Of a DNA stretch of 64,000 nt, positions 41,603 to 50,062 are shown one piece after another (the first letter of the stretch is position 1; each line of letters begins with the position of its first letter). The DNA comes from Bradyrhizobium zhanjiangense (GTDB lineage Bacteria > Pseudomonadota > Alphaproteobacteria > Rhizobiales > Xanthobacteraceae): NCBI RefSeq assembly GCF_004114935.1, contig NZ_CP022221.1:7647001-7711000 (forward strand). Direction: 5' to 3'. Under the pieces are notes generated by a model, which did no database searches, was not told where the DNA came from, and worked only from the letters and a program-made list of their open reading frames with translations. A program made the translations under genes and the position numbers.

Positions 41603-42577
41603 ATGTTGCGAATTTTGCGTAAGGGTGTTTTCGGGCTCGCAGTTCTTTTAGGTCTTTTCAGCGCCACACCTCCCGCCTCCGCCGCCTATCCCGACCGCCC
41701 CGTGCACTGGCTGATCGGCTTTTCCGCCGGCGGCCCGGTCGACATCGTGGCGCGGATCATGGCGCAGTGGCTGTCGGACCGTCTCGGCCAGCAATTCATC
41801 GTCGAGAACCGCACCGGCTCCGGCGGCAACATCGCGGCCGCCGCCGCGATCAATTCGCCGCCGGACGGTTACACGCTGCTTTTCGTCGCGCCCAACAACG
41901 CGATCTCGACCTCGCTCTACAAGAAGCTGCCGTTCGACTTCCTGCGCGACACCGTGCCGGTCGCCAGCATCATGCAGCTCACCAACATGCTGGTCGTCTC
42001 CAACGCGTTCCCGGCGAAGACGGTTCAGGAGTTCATCGACTACTGCAAGGCCAATCCCGGAAAAGTCTCCTTTGCCTCGTCCGGCAACGGCACCTCGGTG
42101 CACATGTCGGCCGAGCTGTTCAAGGTGATGACCAAATGCGACATGGTGCACGTGCCCTATCGCGGCTCCGCCATCGCCTTCCCCGACATCATCTCCAACA
42201 AGGTGCAGCTGATCTTCGACAACCTGCCCTCCGCGATGGAGCAGGCGAAGGGCGGCAATGTCCGCGCGATTGGGGTGACCTCGCCGCAGCGCTGGTCCAG
42301 CGTGCCCGACGTGCCCGCGATCGCCGAGACCGTGCCGGGCTTCGAGTCCGTCGGCTTCTACGGCATCTCCGCGCCGAAGGGCACGCCGCCCGAGGTGATC
42401 GAGATCCTCAACAAGGCCGTCGGCGAAGCCCTGAAGGACCCGAAGCTGGTCGCCCGCCTCGCGGAGACCGGCGGCATCCCCAAGCCGATGACCCCGGCCG
42501 AGTTCGGCAAGCTGGTCGCCGACGAAACCGAGAAATGGCGCAAGGTGGTGGAGTTCGCTGGGGTTTCGGTGGACTAG
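41603..42577 (+). CDS. Bug-family (tripartite tricarboxylate) solute receptor
   Basis: The ATG at 41603 has GGGAGG at proper spacing and gives 324 residues. A signal peptide (ATPPASAAYPDRPV) is followed by the Bug signature region LIGFSAGGPVDIVARIMAQWL, NRTGSGGNIAAAAAINSPPDGYTLLF and VPYRGSAIAFPDII. TctA/TctB partners are not encoded nearby, so this is one of the many orphan Bug receptors. It is followed by a good terminator hairpin. Confidence 0.9.
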   Translation: MLRILRKGVFGLAVLLGLFSATPPASAAYPDRPVHWLIGFSAGGPVDIVARIMAQWLSDRLGQQFIVENRTGSGGNIAAAAAINSPPDGYTLLFVAPNNAISTSLYKKLPFDFLRDTVPVASIMQLTNMLVVSNAFPAKTVQEFIDYCKANPGKVSFASSGNGTSVHMSAELFKVMTKCDMVHVPYRGSAIAFPDIISNKVQLIFDNLPSAMEQAKGGNVRAIGVTSPQRWSSVPDVPAIAETVPGFESVGFYGISAPKGTPPEVIEILNKAVGEALKDPKLVARLAETGGIPKPMTPAEFGKLVADETEKWRKVVEFAGVSVD

Positions 42578-42935
42578 GAAGCGGCCCTGCGCCGGGGTGC
42601 GTCGCTTGCGGGCAAGAGGGTTGGAGGGGCCGACAGGCCCCTTCAAACCAAAACGTGCGAAAACAACCCCATGCACAGTAGAAGACGTGAGCAATCACAG
42701 CGGGTTAGAGAAACGCAAGAGCAGGAACCGGCCGGATGACCGCATGGCCATTTGACTCGTCGGGCAAAACACTGGCAAAATGCGATTATTCCGAATCAAG
42801 CGATCATCCGACGAGCAGTGCTTGCCGCGCAGCCCCGGATTTCCGTTGACCAGAGCCGGCATTGCACCCCCGCCTCAGGCCCTGTAAACGAACCGCGCAC
42901 CGTTGCCGGCCGCGCAAAGCGGCCGCCTCGCGGCG
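42578..42935. other. Non-coding stretch upstream of the tRNA gene
   Basis: Apart from the terminator at 42623-42644 I see no gene here. It should contain the tRNA promoter. Frames reading through it are short or run antisense into the tRNA. The sequence just before the tRNA, 42910-42935, is very GC-rich, with the inverted piece GCGGCC / GGCCGC. Confidence 0.5.
42623..42644 (+). terminator. Terminator hairpin behind the Bug receptor gene
   Basis: Arms GGAGGGGCC / GGCCCCTTC (one G-T pair) with loop GACA lie 46 bp past the stop codon of the plus-strand receptor gene. There is a short pyrimidine/A tract after it but no long T run. Confidence 0.6.
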
Positions 42936-43011
42936 GGGCCTGTAGCTCAATGGTTAGAGCCGGCCGCTCATAACGGTCTGGTTGCAGGTTCGAGTCCTGC
43001 CGGGCCCACCA
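42936..43011 (+). tRNA. tRNA with CAT anticodon (Ile2 or elongator Met)
   Basis: The 76 bases fold into a complete cloverleaf: a 7-bp acceptor stem GGGCCTG/CGGGCCC, D-stem GCTC/GAGC, anticodon stem GGCCG/CGGTC with loop CTCATAA (anticodon CAT), and T-arm GCAGG-TTCGAGT-CCTGC. The discriminator is A and CCA is encoded. The short D-loop (AATGGTTA) resembles bacterial tRNA-Ile2, whose CAT is modified to lysidine. Automatic pipelines often call such genes tRNA-Met. Its last 49 bases are repeated at 51775-51823. Confidence 0.93.
42963..43011 (+). repeat. Left attachment-site repeat (tRNA 3' end)
   Basis: Forty-nine bases covering part of the anticodon stem-loop, the variable loop, the T-arm, the acceptor strand and CCA. 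They are identical to 51775-51823, and identity stops exactly after CCA. The copy here is part of the functional tRNA. Confidence 0.9.
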
Positions 43012-43041
43012 GCCATTCAATGGGGGGTTATCCAGCGCCGG

Positions 43042-43070
43042 TGGTCCGCAATGGTGTATACCGCGGACCA
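43042..43070. repeat. Inverted repeat just inside the island's tRNA end
   Basis: TGGTCCGC and GCGGACCA (8 bp each) enclose 13 bases. The pairing can extend imperfectly into flanking GCGCC/GGCGC, giving a long hairpin 31 bp after the tRNA. It may act as a transcription terminator between the plus-strand tRNA and the minus-strand genes, or as a recombinase accessory site. Position alone cannot decide between these. Confidence 0.45.
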
Positions 43071-43150
43071 GGGCGCCGTGTCGGGGTGGCGTGTGCCGTC
43101 CAAGTCTTGCGGACCGCACGAAGCTTATGACGGCTCAAGGTAACGAACGC

Positions 43151-43444
43151 TCAGGATTTACCATGCTTCTGGCCGCCCTTGCGCTCCCCCTTGTGGGCGC
43201 CCTTATGGCCGCCACGACCAGGACCGCTTCCAGACTTGTCGCCCTTGGCGAGGATCACCTTGCCTTCCAAGGAGCCTCCTTGGCCGCTTCCGGCGACGTC
43301 GCCGGGAGCGATTTGGCGCTTTTGGATGGCAGTCGCAGCAGCTCCCGATTGAGGATCTCCGGCCTGCTCACGGCCGGCCGTCAACGCCATCACTGCCGTC
43401 GGCGCCAAAAAAATCACTGTCAATGCCAGAATCGTTCTACGCAT
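43151..43444 (-). CDS. Small exported Gly/Lys/His-rich protein at the island's end
   Basis: The 97-residue product has a signal peptide (MRRTILALTVIFLAPTAVMA), then a mature part rich in Gly, Lys, Ser and His with a tail of repeated GG-H-K-G units (GRGGHKGAHKGERKGGQKHG). I recognise no family. GGAGGAG lies 5 bp before the ATG, so it is probably translated. The basic, histidine-containing tail could bind an anion such as molybdate or a metal in the periplasm, but that is speculation. It is 139 bp downstream of mosA on the same strand and may be its last co-transcribed gene. Confidence 0.65.
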   Translation of the reverse strand: MRRTILALTVIFLAPTAVMALTAGREQAGDPQSGAAATAIQKRQIAPGDVAGSGQGGSLEGKVILAKGDKSGSGPGRGGHKGAHKGERKGGQKHGKS

Positions 43445-43583
43445 GGCACTCCTCCAGTTGGGAAACTTACGGCAACTTCGATATCGGCTCTAAGTTCCCG
43501 AGAGCTTTCACCTTAATTCACTTGGTCGCCGCGCGCTCGAAGGCCTGCTTGAAGAGTTAGCGCCTTTAGACGGTGGTGGCATC

Positions 43584-44435
43584 TCAGGACGCGTCCTGGC
43601 GTACGATCGTTCCGACGTGTTCACCTCGCAGCGCCGGTTCAAGCAAATGCGGTTTCAATCCATTGATGATCTGAAAGCATTTCACCTGGCGAGTGCAGGC
43701 GAGCAGATCGATCAGCACCCGGTCGAAGGGCAGTGTGGAAATATTGCGCTCCTTCAGCTCGCTGACGGTGATCTCCTTGATGAAATTTGCGTTCGGGTTG
43801 GCATTCGGATCAGCATCGTAAAGCCCGTCGACATCCTTGATCAGCGTGTGCGTGGCACATCCGTAACATTCCGCCAGCAGGAATGTGCCCGCATCCGTGC
43901 GATGCGGCGGGATACGGCCCAACCGCGGCGGATGCTCCCAGATCGAGAACGGCGGATCGCCGTTGCAGATGACGCCCGGAGCTGACTTGATAAAAAACGG
44001 CAGCATGTGTCCGAGGATTTCCGGCGGAATTGCCACGACGCCATAGGGAGCGAGCAGCGTCCCAAGCAAGTGGGCATTGCCTAGCGCGTCGATGATCCGC
44101 AACTGCGCGAGCACTCCGGTCGGCAAGCCAAGATCCATTCCGATCGATGTGACGTGCCGGCTGCGAATACCGCCGCCAAGTCCGATCACCAGCTTGAATT
44201 TATCAAGCGCGGCAGCGAGCGCATCCACCAGCGGATAAGTCGCCTTGCGGCCGTTATCGATGATGGATCGTCCGCCGACCTTGATAACATGAGCGAATGG
44301 CAGCATGCGAACGACCGGCGTTTCGGTCGACGACATCACCTTCTTGTCGAGGAGACTCTCGCGCATCAGCATTGACTTGACGTGATGACGGCCATCGGCC
44401 GGAATTTCGGTAAACGACGTGTCTGATGATGACAT
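43584..44435 (-). CDS. mosA: Molybdenum storage protein, alpha-like subunit
   Basis: The protein is a member of the amino-acid-kinase (UMP-kinase-like) fold. In Azotobacter vinelandii, MosA and MosB form a hexameric cage that stores about a hundred Mo atoms as ATP-driven polyoxomolybdate clusters. Diagnostic stretches in the 283 residues are VIKVGGRSIIDNG, VIGLGGGIRSRHV, GRIPPHRTDAGTFLLAE, DVDGLYDADP and ALRGEHVGTIVR at the end. The ATG at 44435 is preferred over the GTG at 44453. It lies 14 bp after mosB. From memory the Azotobacter alpha subunit has a His-rich loop after its PPY; here the equivalent reads PPFSIWEHPPR, so cluster-binding residues may differ. Confidence 0.85.
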   Translation of the reverse strand: MSSSDTSFTEIPADGRHHVKSMLMRESLLDKKVMSSTETPVVRMLPFAHVIKVGGRSIIDNGRKATYPLVDALAAALDKFKLVIGLGGGIRSRHVTSIGMDLGLPTGVLAQLRIIDALGNAHLLGTLLAPYGVVAIPPEILGHMLPFFIKSAPGVICNGDPPFSIWEHPPRLGRIPPHRTDAGTFLLAECYGCATHTLIKDVDGLYDADPNANPNANFIKEITVSELKERNISTLPFDRVLIDLLACTRQVKCFQIINGLKPHLLEPALRGEHVGTIVRQDAS

Positions 44436-44449
44436 GGCAAGATCCCCGA

Positions 44450-45262
44450 TCACGCGCTGATAATGGTCCCAACGGGCTCGCCATTGAGCGCGCGGGTAAG
44501 ATTGCCCTTTTTTAGTCCGTTGATGATCTGCACCGACCGGCGGTGTTTTGCGGTCTTCATCAATTCGAAAACGGATCGCTCCAGCACGACATCGGCGAGA
44601 TCGAGCTGTTCGAGCTCCTCAACAGTGATCTTCGGGATAAAGCGCGCGTTGCGATCCTTCTTGGGATCGGCGGTGTAAAGGCCATCCTCGTCCTTTACGA
44701 ATATCATGGAGCGCGCGCCGAGCACTTCGCTGATCAGATAGCAGCCGGTGTCGGTGCGATGAGGCGGGATGCGCCCGATCGCCGGATTGGGCTGCCAATA
44801 CGCATAAGGAGGCATGCCGACGGAAACGCAGGCTTGGCGCTCTGCCAGGTATAGCGGCAATTGCGCGAATTGCGCCGGCTCGATTGACGGAATGCCGTGT
44901 TTGGCCAGAAGGTAATGAATCATCTTGGCGTTTTGAATGCTCACGAAGAAGCCGAGCACGCTCAACACGCCCGTTGGCATACCGAGGTCCAGGCCGACGC
45001 TGTAAGCGTGGCGCGCCCGTGTACCGGCGCCGGTACCAATGATCATCTTATGGCGGGGAAGATTCTCGACGATCTCCTCAATGAGCGGAAACACCGCGGC
45101 CCGCCCGCGGTCAATGAAGCTCTGACCGCCGACCTTGACGACGTTGGCATCGGGGAGGATTTGCACGACCGGCTGATTGTCGAGACTCGCCATCATTTCG
45201 TCGTCGGTGGGACTCGCGCCCATCAGCGCCATCGTCATTCGGTCCAAGATTTCCTTGTCCAT
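44450..45262 (-). CDS. mosB: Molybdenum storage protein, beta-like subunit
   Basis: From the ATG at 45262 (GGAGG five bases upstream) the product has 270 residues, the length of Azotobacter MosB as I recall it. Family motifs include NVVKVGGQSFIDRGRAAVFPL, IIGTGAGTRARHAYSVG, GMPPYAYW, GRIPPHRTDTGCYLISE, FVKDEDGLYTADPKKDR and LNGEPVGTIISA. It is the partner of the adjacent alpha-like subunit in a predicted molybdenum-oxide storage cage. A second ATG at 45274 lacks a Shine-Dalgarno. Confidence 0.9.
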   Translation of the reverse strand: MDKEILDRMTMALMGASPTDDEMMASLDNQPVVQILPDANVVKVGGQSFIDRGRAAVFPLIEEIVENLPRHKMIIGTGAGTRARHAYSVGLDLGMPTGVLSVLGFFVSIQNAKMIHYLLAKHGIPSIEPAQFAQLPLYLAERQACVSVGMPPYAYWQPNPAIGRIPPHRTDTGCYLISEVLGARSMIFVKDEDGLYTADPKKDRNARFIPKITVEELEQLDLADVVLERSVFELMKTAKHRRSVQIINGLKKGNLTRALNGEPVGTIISA

Positions 45263-45317
45263 CTCGTCCTCCATTCAACCGGAGCGCCCAGTCGCGCCGC
45301 CGAGACGATCGCTTCAT

Positions 45318-47435
45318 TCAATGTCCTCGTCCCATTGAGGTTTGGCACCCCGCGGACAGCTGCTCCTTGTGTTTACGCAGACACTGCCCGACATGCTCTT
45401 CACCGAGGCACAATCTATCGATTTCCCCCTTGCAGGCGGAACGCATAGCTCCGCGGCTACCAGCTTCGTTCTGCGTCACTTCATCGTATTTGGATATTTG
45501 CTCAGAGACACGCGCGGTCGGCTCCTTAGGCACGCTCCAAAGCTTCGCGCTACGATCCATACCTGCGGTCGCGACCCACGTACCGGCATGCGAGAATGTT
45601 ACAAAATGAATCCGTCGTTCGTGTCCGGTGAGCGCGGCAACCTGACTACGCGTGGCGACGTCCCAGAACCTCACGACGTTGTCTAGCCCGACAGAGACCA
45701 GCATTTTGCCGTCAGGCGAGAAAGCACAAGAGCGGACCCAGCGCGTATGGCCCTTGAAAGGCTCGAGCTCTTCGTGGGTCGCGACGTTCCAGAGCTGCAC
45801 ATCGTTGCTGGCGCCTGCCGACGCCAGAAGCTTGCCGTCGGGAGAGAATGCCACCGAGTGCACCGGCCCGGTATGCACGTCGATCGTTGCGATCTCGCTC
45901 CAGGTAGCAAGATCCCAGAGCTTGACGCTGCCATCGATGCTGCCCGATGCGAGAATGCGACTATCGGGAGAGTAAGCCAGCGCCTTAATACCACCAGTAT
46001 GGCCGACGACTGTGGTGAGCTCCTTTGCGGCCGTGACGTCCCAAATCTTGATCTTTTGATCATATCCTCCGGATGCGATCGTCTTGCCGTCCGGTGCGTA
46101 GGCCACAGCGCGAATGATGTTGGTGTGGCCGCGCAAGGTCGCAAGTTCTTTGCCGCTCGCCATATCCCAGAGTTTGACCGTCCGGTCATAGGAGCCAGTG
46201 GCCAGAATCTTCCCATCAGGTGAGAGCACAAGCGTGACGATCGCGCCGGTGTGACCTTTGAGGATGGCGAGTTCCTTGCCGGTCCTGACATCCCACAGCC
46301 GAGCCGTGTGGTCGTGGCTGCCGGATATGAGGATCTTGTCGTCCGGCGTGAATGCCACAGCGGTCACGTAGCCGGTATGTCCCGCAAAGGATTCCTGCCC
46401 CTCATCCTTCACCATTCCCGCGGGCGCCTGAATTCGGCGCTTGAGGACCTCTTCGACGTCCCACAGCCTGGCCAGCGTATCCATTGTGGCGGTCGCCAGC
46501 GTCTTGCCGTCGGGAGAGAACGCGACTCCGCGCACACGGTCACCCGCATCCGGGATGCTCGCCAATTCCTGTCCACTCGCTGCGTCCCAAATCTTGAGGG
46601 TATCGTCCTGGCCGCCCGCGGCAACAAGTTTGCCGTCTGGCGAGTACGCCACGGAGAGCACCTCGTTCTCTGACCCCTCGAGGATCATGCGCTCGGCGCG
46701 AGTGGCGACATCCCAGAGCCGCACTGTTGTGTCCATACTGCCGGTGACCAGCGTCCTGTCGTCGGGCGAAAACGCGATGCCCCGCACGCCATGCCCGTGC
46801 CCCGTCAGGGTAGCTTCCTCGGCGCCAGTCGCGACATCCCAGATCTTGACGGTGTAGTCGTTACTGCCCGATGCCAAATGCTTGCTGTCGTGACTGAACG
46901 CCAGCGATCGAACTGCGCCTTTGTGATGGAGCTGCGCCAGCTCCGTGCCGGTCGCAACGTCCCACAGCTTGATCGTGTTGTCGTGGCTGCCTGAAGCGAC
47001 GGTCTTGCCATCAGGTGAGAACGCCAGCGAGCGGATCATGTTTGTATGGCCGCGAAATGTAGCGAGCTCCTTTCCGGCAGCCCAATCCCAAAGTTTGACA
47101 GTCGAGTCATAGCTGCCTGTCGCCAGGATTCTGCCGTCCGACGAGAAGGCCACAGCTTCGACCGCGGCTTCGTGTCCAATGAGGGTGACCAGCTCTTTGC
47201 CGCTTGTCGCATCCCACACCTTCGCAGTGCGATCATAGCTGCCCGTGGCTATGTATTTTCCCTCGGGCGAGTAGGCCACGGAGGCGAGCGCGAGGGTGTG
47301 CCCTCCCAGCGTAGCACGCACCTGCGCTTGCCCCGGCGATGCTGTCACGAGCGCGAGCAGGAGTATCGCGACGGCAACCATCACGTATCGCTGCGCCGGC
47401 ACAGATCGCACTCCAAAAGAACCAACTCGCGACAT
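45318..47435 (-). CDS. Secreted 14-repeat WD40 protein with a four-cysteine C-terminal module
   Basis: The ATG at 47435 has a perfect GAGGAGG. The 705 residues start with a signal peptide (YVMVAVAILLLALVTASPGQA). Fourteen WD40 repeats follow, each ending in a form of [KR][ILVF]WD. Repeats 7 and 8 are separated by a longer linker (VEEVLKRRIQAPAGMVKDEG), so two seven-bladed propellers are expected. The C-terminal 40 residues carry four cysteines (SAC, RLC, GQC, AGC) spaced like the GLG1-type cysteine-rich repeat. A periplasmic double propeller between modC and mosB is unexpected; it may scaffold uptake or bind a partner. No enzymatic motif is seen. Confidence 0.85.
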   Translation of the reverse strand: MSRVGSFGVRSVPAQRYVMVAVAILLLALVTASPGQAQVRATLGGHTLALASVAYSPEGKYIATGSYDRTAKVWDATSGKELVTLIGHEAAVEAVAFSSDGRILATGSYDSTVKLWDWAAGKELATFRGHTNMIRSLAFSPDGKTVASGSHDNTIKLWDVATGTELAQLHHKGAVRSLAFSHDSKHLASGSNDYTVKIWDVATGAEEATLTGHGHGVRGIAFSPDDRTLVTGSMDTTVRLWDVATRAERMILEGSENEVLSVAYSPDGKLVAAGGQDDTLKIWDAASGQELASIPDAGDRVRGVAFSPDGKTLATATMDTLARLWDVEEVLKRRIQAPAGMVKDEGQESFAGHTGYVTAVAFTPDDKILISGSHDHTARLWDVRTGKELAILKGHTGAIVTLVLSPDGKILATGSYDRTVKLWDMASGKELATLRGHTNIIRAVAYAPDGKTIASGGYDQKIKIWDVTAAKELTTVVGHTGGIKALAYSPDSRILASGSIDGSVKLWDLATWSEIATIDVHTGPVHSVAFSPDGKLLASAGASNDVQLWNVATHEELEPFKGHTRWVRSCAFSPDGKMLVSVGLDNVVRFWDVATRSQVAALTGHERRIHFVTFSHAGTWVATAGMDRSAKLWSVPKEPTARVSEQISKYDEVTQNEAGSRGAMRSACKGEIDRLCLGEEHVGQCLRKHKEQLSAGCQTSMGRGH

Positions 47436-47499
47436 GGCTCCTCCTCGTTCAAGCTTCGATGCAAGCTCCGCCATTCACGAGCGGTCATTGTTTCCTGGC

Positions 47500-48591
47500 T
47501 CAATCCCGCGCAATCAGGCGAATGGCGGGCGCTTTGACCAAAGCAGTTACTTCCATCCCATCGCACAGTCCCATGTCCTCGTAAGCCTGGTGCGTGACCA
47601 ACGCCTTGAGAAGAAAGCCGCATTCGATGCCAACGCGCACCATCGGACCTTCACGGTCCAGCGACCGGATGCGACCGACGAGGTGGTTGCGTGCGCTGCT
47701 CTGCGGGGCCACGGCGCCTCTTTCCAGCATGACGTCCTCCGCACGAATACAAACGCATACCTGGCTGCCGACGCAGGCTGCCGACAGCGCGAGCAACTCG
47801 CTTGAGCCGATTTGTATGGTCGCCAATCCATTCACCTTCCGAATGACTTTGCCACCTTCGATATTGTCGACACCGACGATCCGGGCCACGGCCGGATCGA
47901 TCGGCGCGGAAAAGACATCCTGCGGCGGGCCGCATTGGCGAACGCAGCCGTGGTCCATCACGATGACATGGTCGCCCAATCCCAAGGCCTCGACACGGTC
48001 GTGAGTCACCATTACGGCTGGTACTGCCAACTTCGTCAGCCAACGGCGCAGGTCACGTCGAAGTTGCTCGCGGGTTGGCTGATCCAGCGCGCAGAGCGGC
48101 TCATCCAGCAATAACAGGCGCGGCCGGCACACCAATGCGCGGGCGAGCGCGACGCGTTGCTGCTGTCCCCCCGACAGCTGGTCAGGGTAGCGGCCCTCCA
48201 AGCCTGCGAAACCAAGCAGATCGCTCAGTTCAGCGATCCGCTTACGCCGCTCTGCATCACCGATGCGACGAATTCCGTAAGCGATGTTGCGCGCGACAGT
48301 GAGGTGCGGAAACAAAGCATATTCTTGAGACAGATAACCGATTTGGCGGCGCTGCGGCTGAACCAGGATGCCGCGACTTGCATCAAACCAAATCTCATCG
48401 CCGAAGCGAATGTAGCCGTGCTGCGGTCGATCGAGCCCGGCCAGGCATCGCAGAGCAGTTGTTTTTCCCGAGCCCGACGGACCGAACAAGACGGTGAGCG
48501 AAAAATGGCCGAGCGGGCGATGCAGCCGGACCTTTATCGGAGGACCGTCTGGGAACTTCTTCTCGAACTCCGCTACGAGCTCAGGCTCCAT
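47500..48591 (-). CDS. modC: Molybdate ABC transporter ATP-binding protein
   Basis: The 363-residue protein has Walker A (FGPSGSGKTT), the signature LSGGQQQRVALARAL, Walker B (LLLLDEPLCALD) and the switch histidine region (VMVTHDRVEALGLGD). A C-terminal TOBE-like domain (NHLVGRIRSLDREGPMVRVGIECG), where ModC proteins sense molybdate, follows. GGGAGG precedes the ATG, and the start overlaps the modB end by 11 bp. It powers uptake for the storage proteins encoded downstream. Confidence 0.9.
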   Translation of the reverse strand: MEPELVAEFEKKFPDGPPIKVRLHRPLGHFSLTVLFGPSGSGKTTALRCLAGLDRPQHGYIRFGDEIWFDASRGILVQPQRRQIGYLSQEYALFPHLTVARNIAYGIRRIGDAERRKRIAELSDLLGFAGLEGRYPDQLSGGQQQRVALARALVCRPRLLLLDEPLCALDQPTREQLRRDLRRWLTKLAVPAVMVTHDRVEALGLGDHVIVMDHGCVRQCGPPQDVFSAPIDPAVARIVGVDNIEGGKVIRKVNGLATIQIGSSELLALSAACVGSQVCVCIRAEDVMLERGAVAPQSSARNHLVGRIRSLDREGPMVRVGIECGFLLKALVTHQAYEDMGLCDGMEVTALVKAPAIRLIARD

Positions 48592-49246
48592 GTCCTCCCT
48601 TCCGATTGAGGAGATGCGTCACCGAGAGCGCAATGAAAGACGATGCCAACAAAACGAGGGAGGCCATCGCAGCTCCTCTATAGTTGACCGCTTGAACCTC
48701 GTCGTAGATCGCGATCGATATCGTGCGCGTGACACCAGGAATGTTGCCTCCCACCATGAGCACGACGCCGAATTCACCGAGCGTGTGCGCGAAGCTAAGG
48801 ACGAGGCCTGTAACAATGCCCGCCCACGAGAGCGGACATGCGACTTGCAGGAAAGTACGAATTCGCGAGACGCCGAGACACCACGACGCCTCGATCAGTC
48901 GCCGGTCAACGCTGGCGAAAGCGGCGGCGAACGGCCGGACCGCAAAGGGCATGCTATAGAGGATCGACGCGAGCAACAGGCCTTGGAACGAGAACGCAAG
49001 GGCATGTCCCGTCATGTGTTCGTAGGCCCGGCCCAACGGGCTCATCGGCCCAATGGCAACCAGAACATAAAATCCAAGGACGGTCGGAGGTAGAATCATC
49101 GGCAGAACGACCAGCGACTCAAGCAGGAACTTCAGGCGCCAGCGCGTCACGGACAGCCAATAGGCGAAAGGCAGCCCCAGGAGGAACAGGATCAGGGTGG
49201 TGAACGCCGCGAGTTCGACGCTGACCCATATCGCCTCGATATCCAT
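48581..49246 (-). CDS. modB: Molybdate ABC transporter permease
   Basis: A 221-residue inner-membrane protein with five or six helices and the EAA-type loop EASWCLGVSRIRTFLQVACPLSWAGIVTG that docks with ModC. VLPMILPPTVLGFYVLVAIG and SFAHTLGEFGVVLMVGGNIPG are typical of ModB. Its ATG directly abuts the modA stop codon. Confidence 0.93.
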   Translation of the reverse strand: MDIEAIWVSVELAAFTTLILFLLGLPFAYWLSVTRWRLKFLLESLVVLPMILPPTVLGFYVLVAIGPMSPLGRAYEHMTGHALAFSFQGLLLASILYSMPFAVRPFAAAFASVDRRLIEASWCLGVSRIRTFLQVACPLSWAGIVTGLVLSFAHTLGEFGVVLMVGGNIPGVTRTISIAIYDEVQAVNYRGAAMASLVLLASSFIALSVTHLLNRKGGHGA

Positions 49247-50062
49247 TTACTCCTCCGGACTCTCGAACCCGAAGCGTCTCAAGATCGTTCGGCCTTCCTC
49301 GCCCATTATGAAATCGCGCAAGGCCGCGGCCGCGGAACGGCTTTGCGCCCACGACAGGATCACGCCTCCCTGCACACGGCGAGGATAGGCGTCCAACGGC
49401 ACTTCCCAAAACCTTCCTTTGTCCCGCAGCGAGGGGGCAAGCGCATGAGAGCGACTGATGATGCCAATGTCGGCGCTGCCGCTCTCGACGAATTGGCCCG
49501 CCTGCAGCACGGTGTCACCGAGCACCAGCCGGTCTTTCACTTGTTTGTAGACCCCCATGCTCTGCATCGCGGCTTCCGCCGCCCGGCCATACGGGGCGTG
49601 GCGCGGATTGGCGATCGCAATCTTGCGGACGTCGGGGCTCAGCAGAGACTGCATGCCGAGCTTTTCGACGTCGATAGACGAGGACCGCGGGACCCAAATT
49701 ACGATCCGTCCCACACCGTAGACGAACTCGTCGCCCTCCGACGCAAGACCGTCCCGAACAAGGCGGTGTGGGTAGTCAACATCAGCAGAGAGGAAGACAT
49801 CGAAGGGAGCATGGTTGGACAGTTGGGCGTAGAAATTTCCCGAGGAGCCATAGGTGATCTGGAGCTTGATGTTCGGATGCCGAGCGCGGAAGAGGTCCGC
49901 GGCCTCGTCCAAGGCAAATTTCAAGTCAGCGGCCGCAGCCACGCGCACGTCGCTCGGCTCGGCGGCTAACGCCGCATCCGGATACCACAGCCCGGCGAGT
50001 ATCGCGGACATAGTGGCGAAGAACAGGAGCCGGCGCCGCACGGGACAACTCCTTCGCGACAC
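49247..50062 (-). CDS. modA: Molybdate-binding periplasmic protein
   Basis: The 271-residue receptor has a signal peptide (ILAGLWYPDAALAAEP) and the ModA motifs VAAAADLKFALDEAADLF, YGSSGNFYAQLSNHAPFDVFLSADVDYP and NPRHAPYGRAAEAAM. The order modA-modB-modC is canonical. A 237-bp gap separates it from the ECF-like gene upstream, so modA may have its own promoter. I could not identify a clear ModE box in that gap by eye. Confidence 0.92.
   Translation of the reverse strand: MSRRSCPVRRRLLFFATMSAILAGLWYPDAALAAEPSDVRVAAAADLKFALDEAADLFRARHPNIKLQITYGSSGNFYAQLSNHAPFDVFLSADVDYPHRLVRDGLASEGDEFVYGVGRIVIWVPRSSSIDVEKLGMQSLLSPDVRKIAIANPRHAPYGRAAEAAMQSMGVYKQVKDRLVLGDTVLQAGQFVESGSADIGIISRSHALAPSLRDKGRFWEVPLDAYPRRVQGGVILSWAQSRSAAAALRDFIMGEEGRTILRRFGFESPEE

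Noticed and set aside
42796..43119. 107-codon minus-strand ORF containing WWARQDSNLQPDRYERPALT
   Set aside because: It is the antisense translation of the tRNA gene, a well-known spurious protein in databases.
43091..43516. 141-codon plus-strand ORF at the island's left end
   Set aside because: Opposes the small exported gene, which has a signal peptide and a strong ribosome site; the plus ORF has neither and no family.
45318..47435. WD40 repeats as a possible DNA-level tandem repeat or assembly artefact
   Set aside because: The repeats differ in sequence at protein and DNA level and the frame is intact over 705 codons, so it is a genuine repeat protein.
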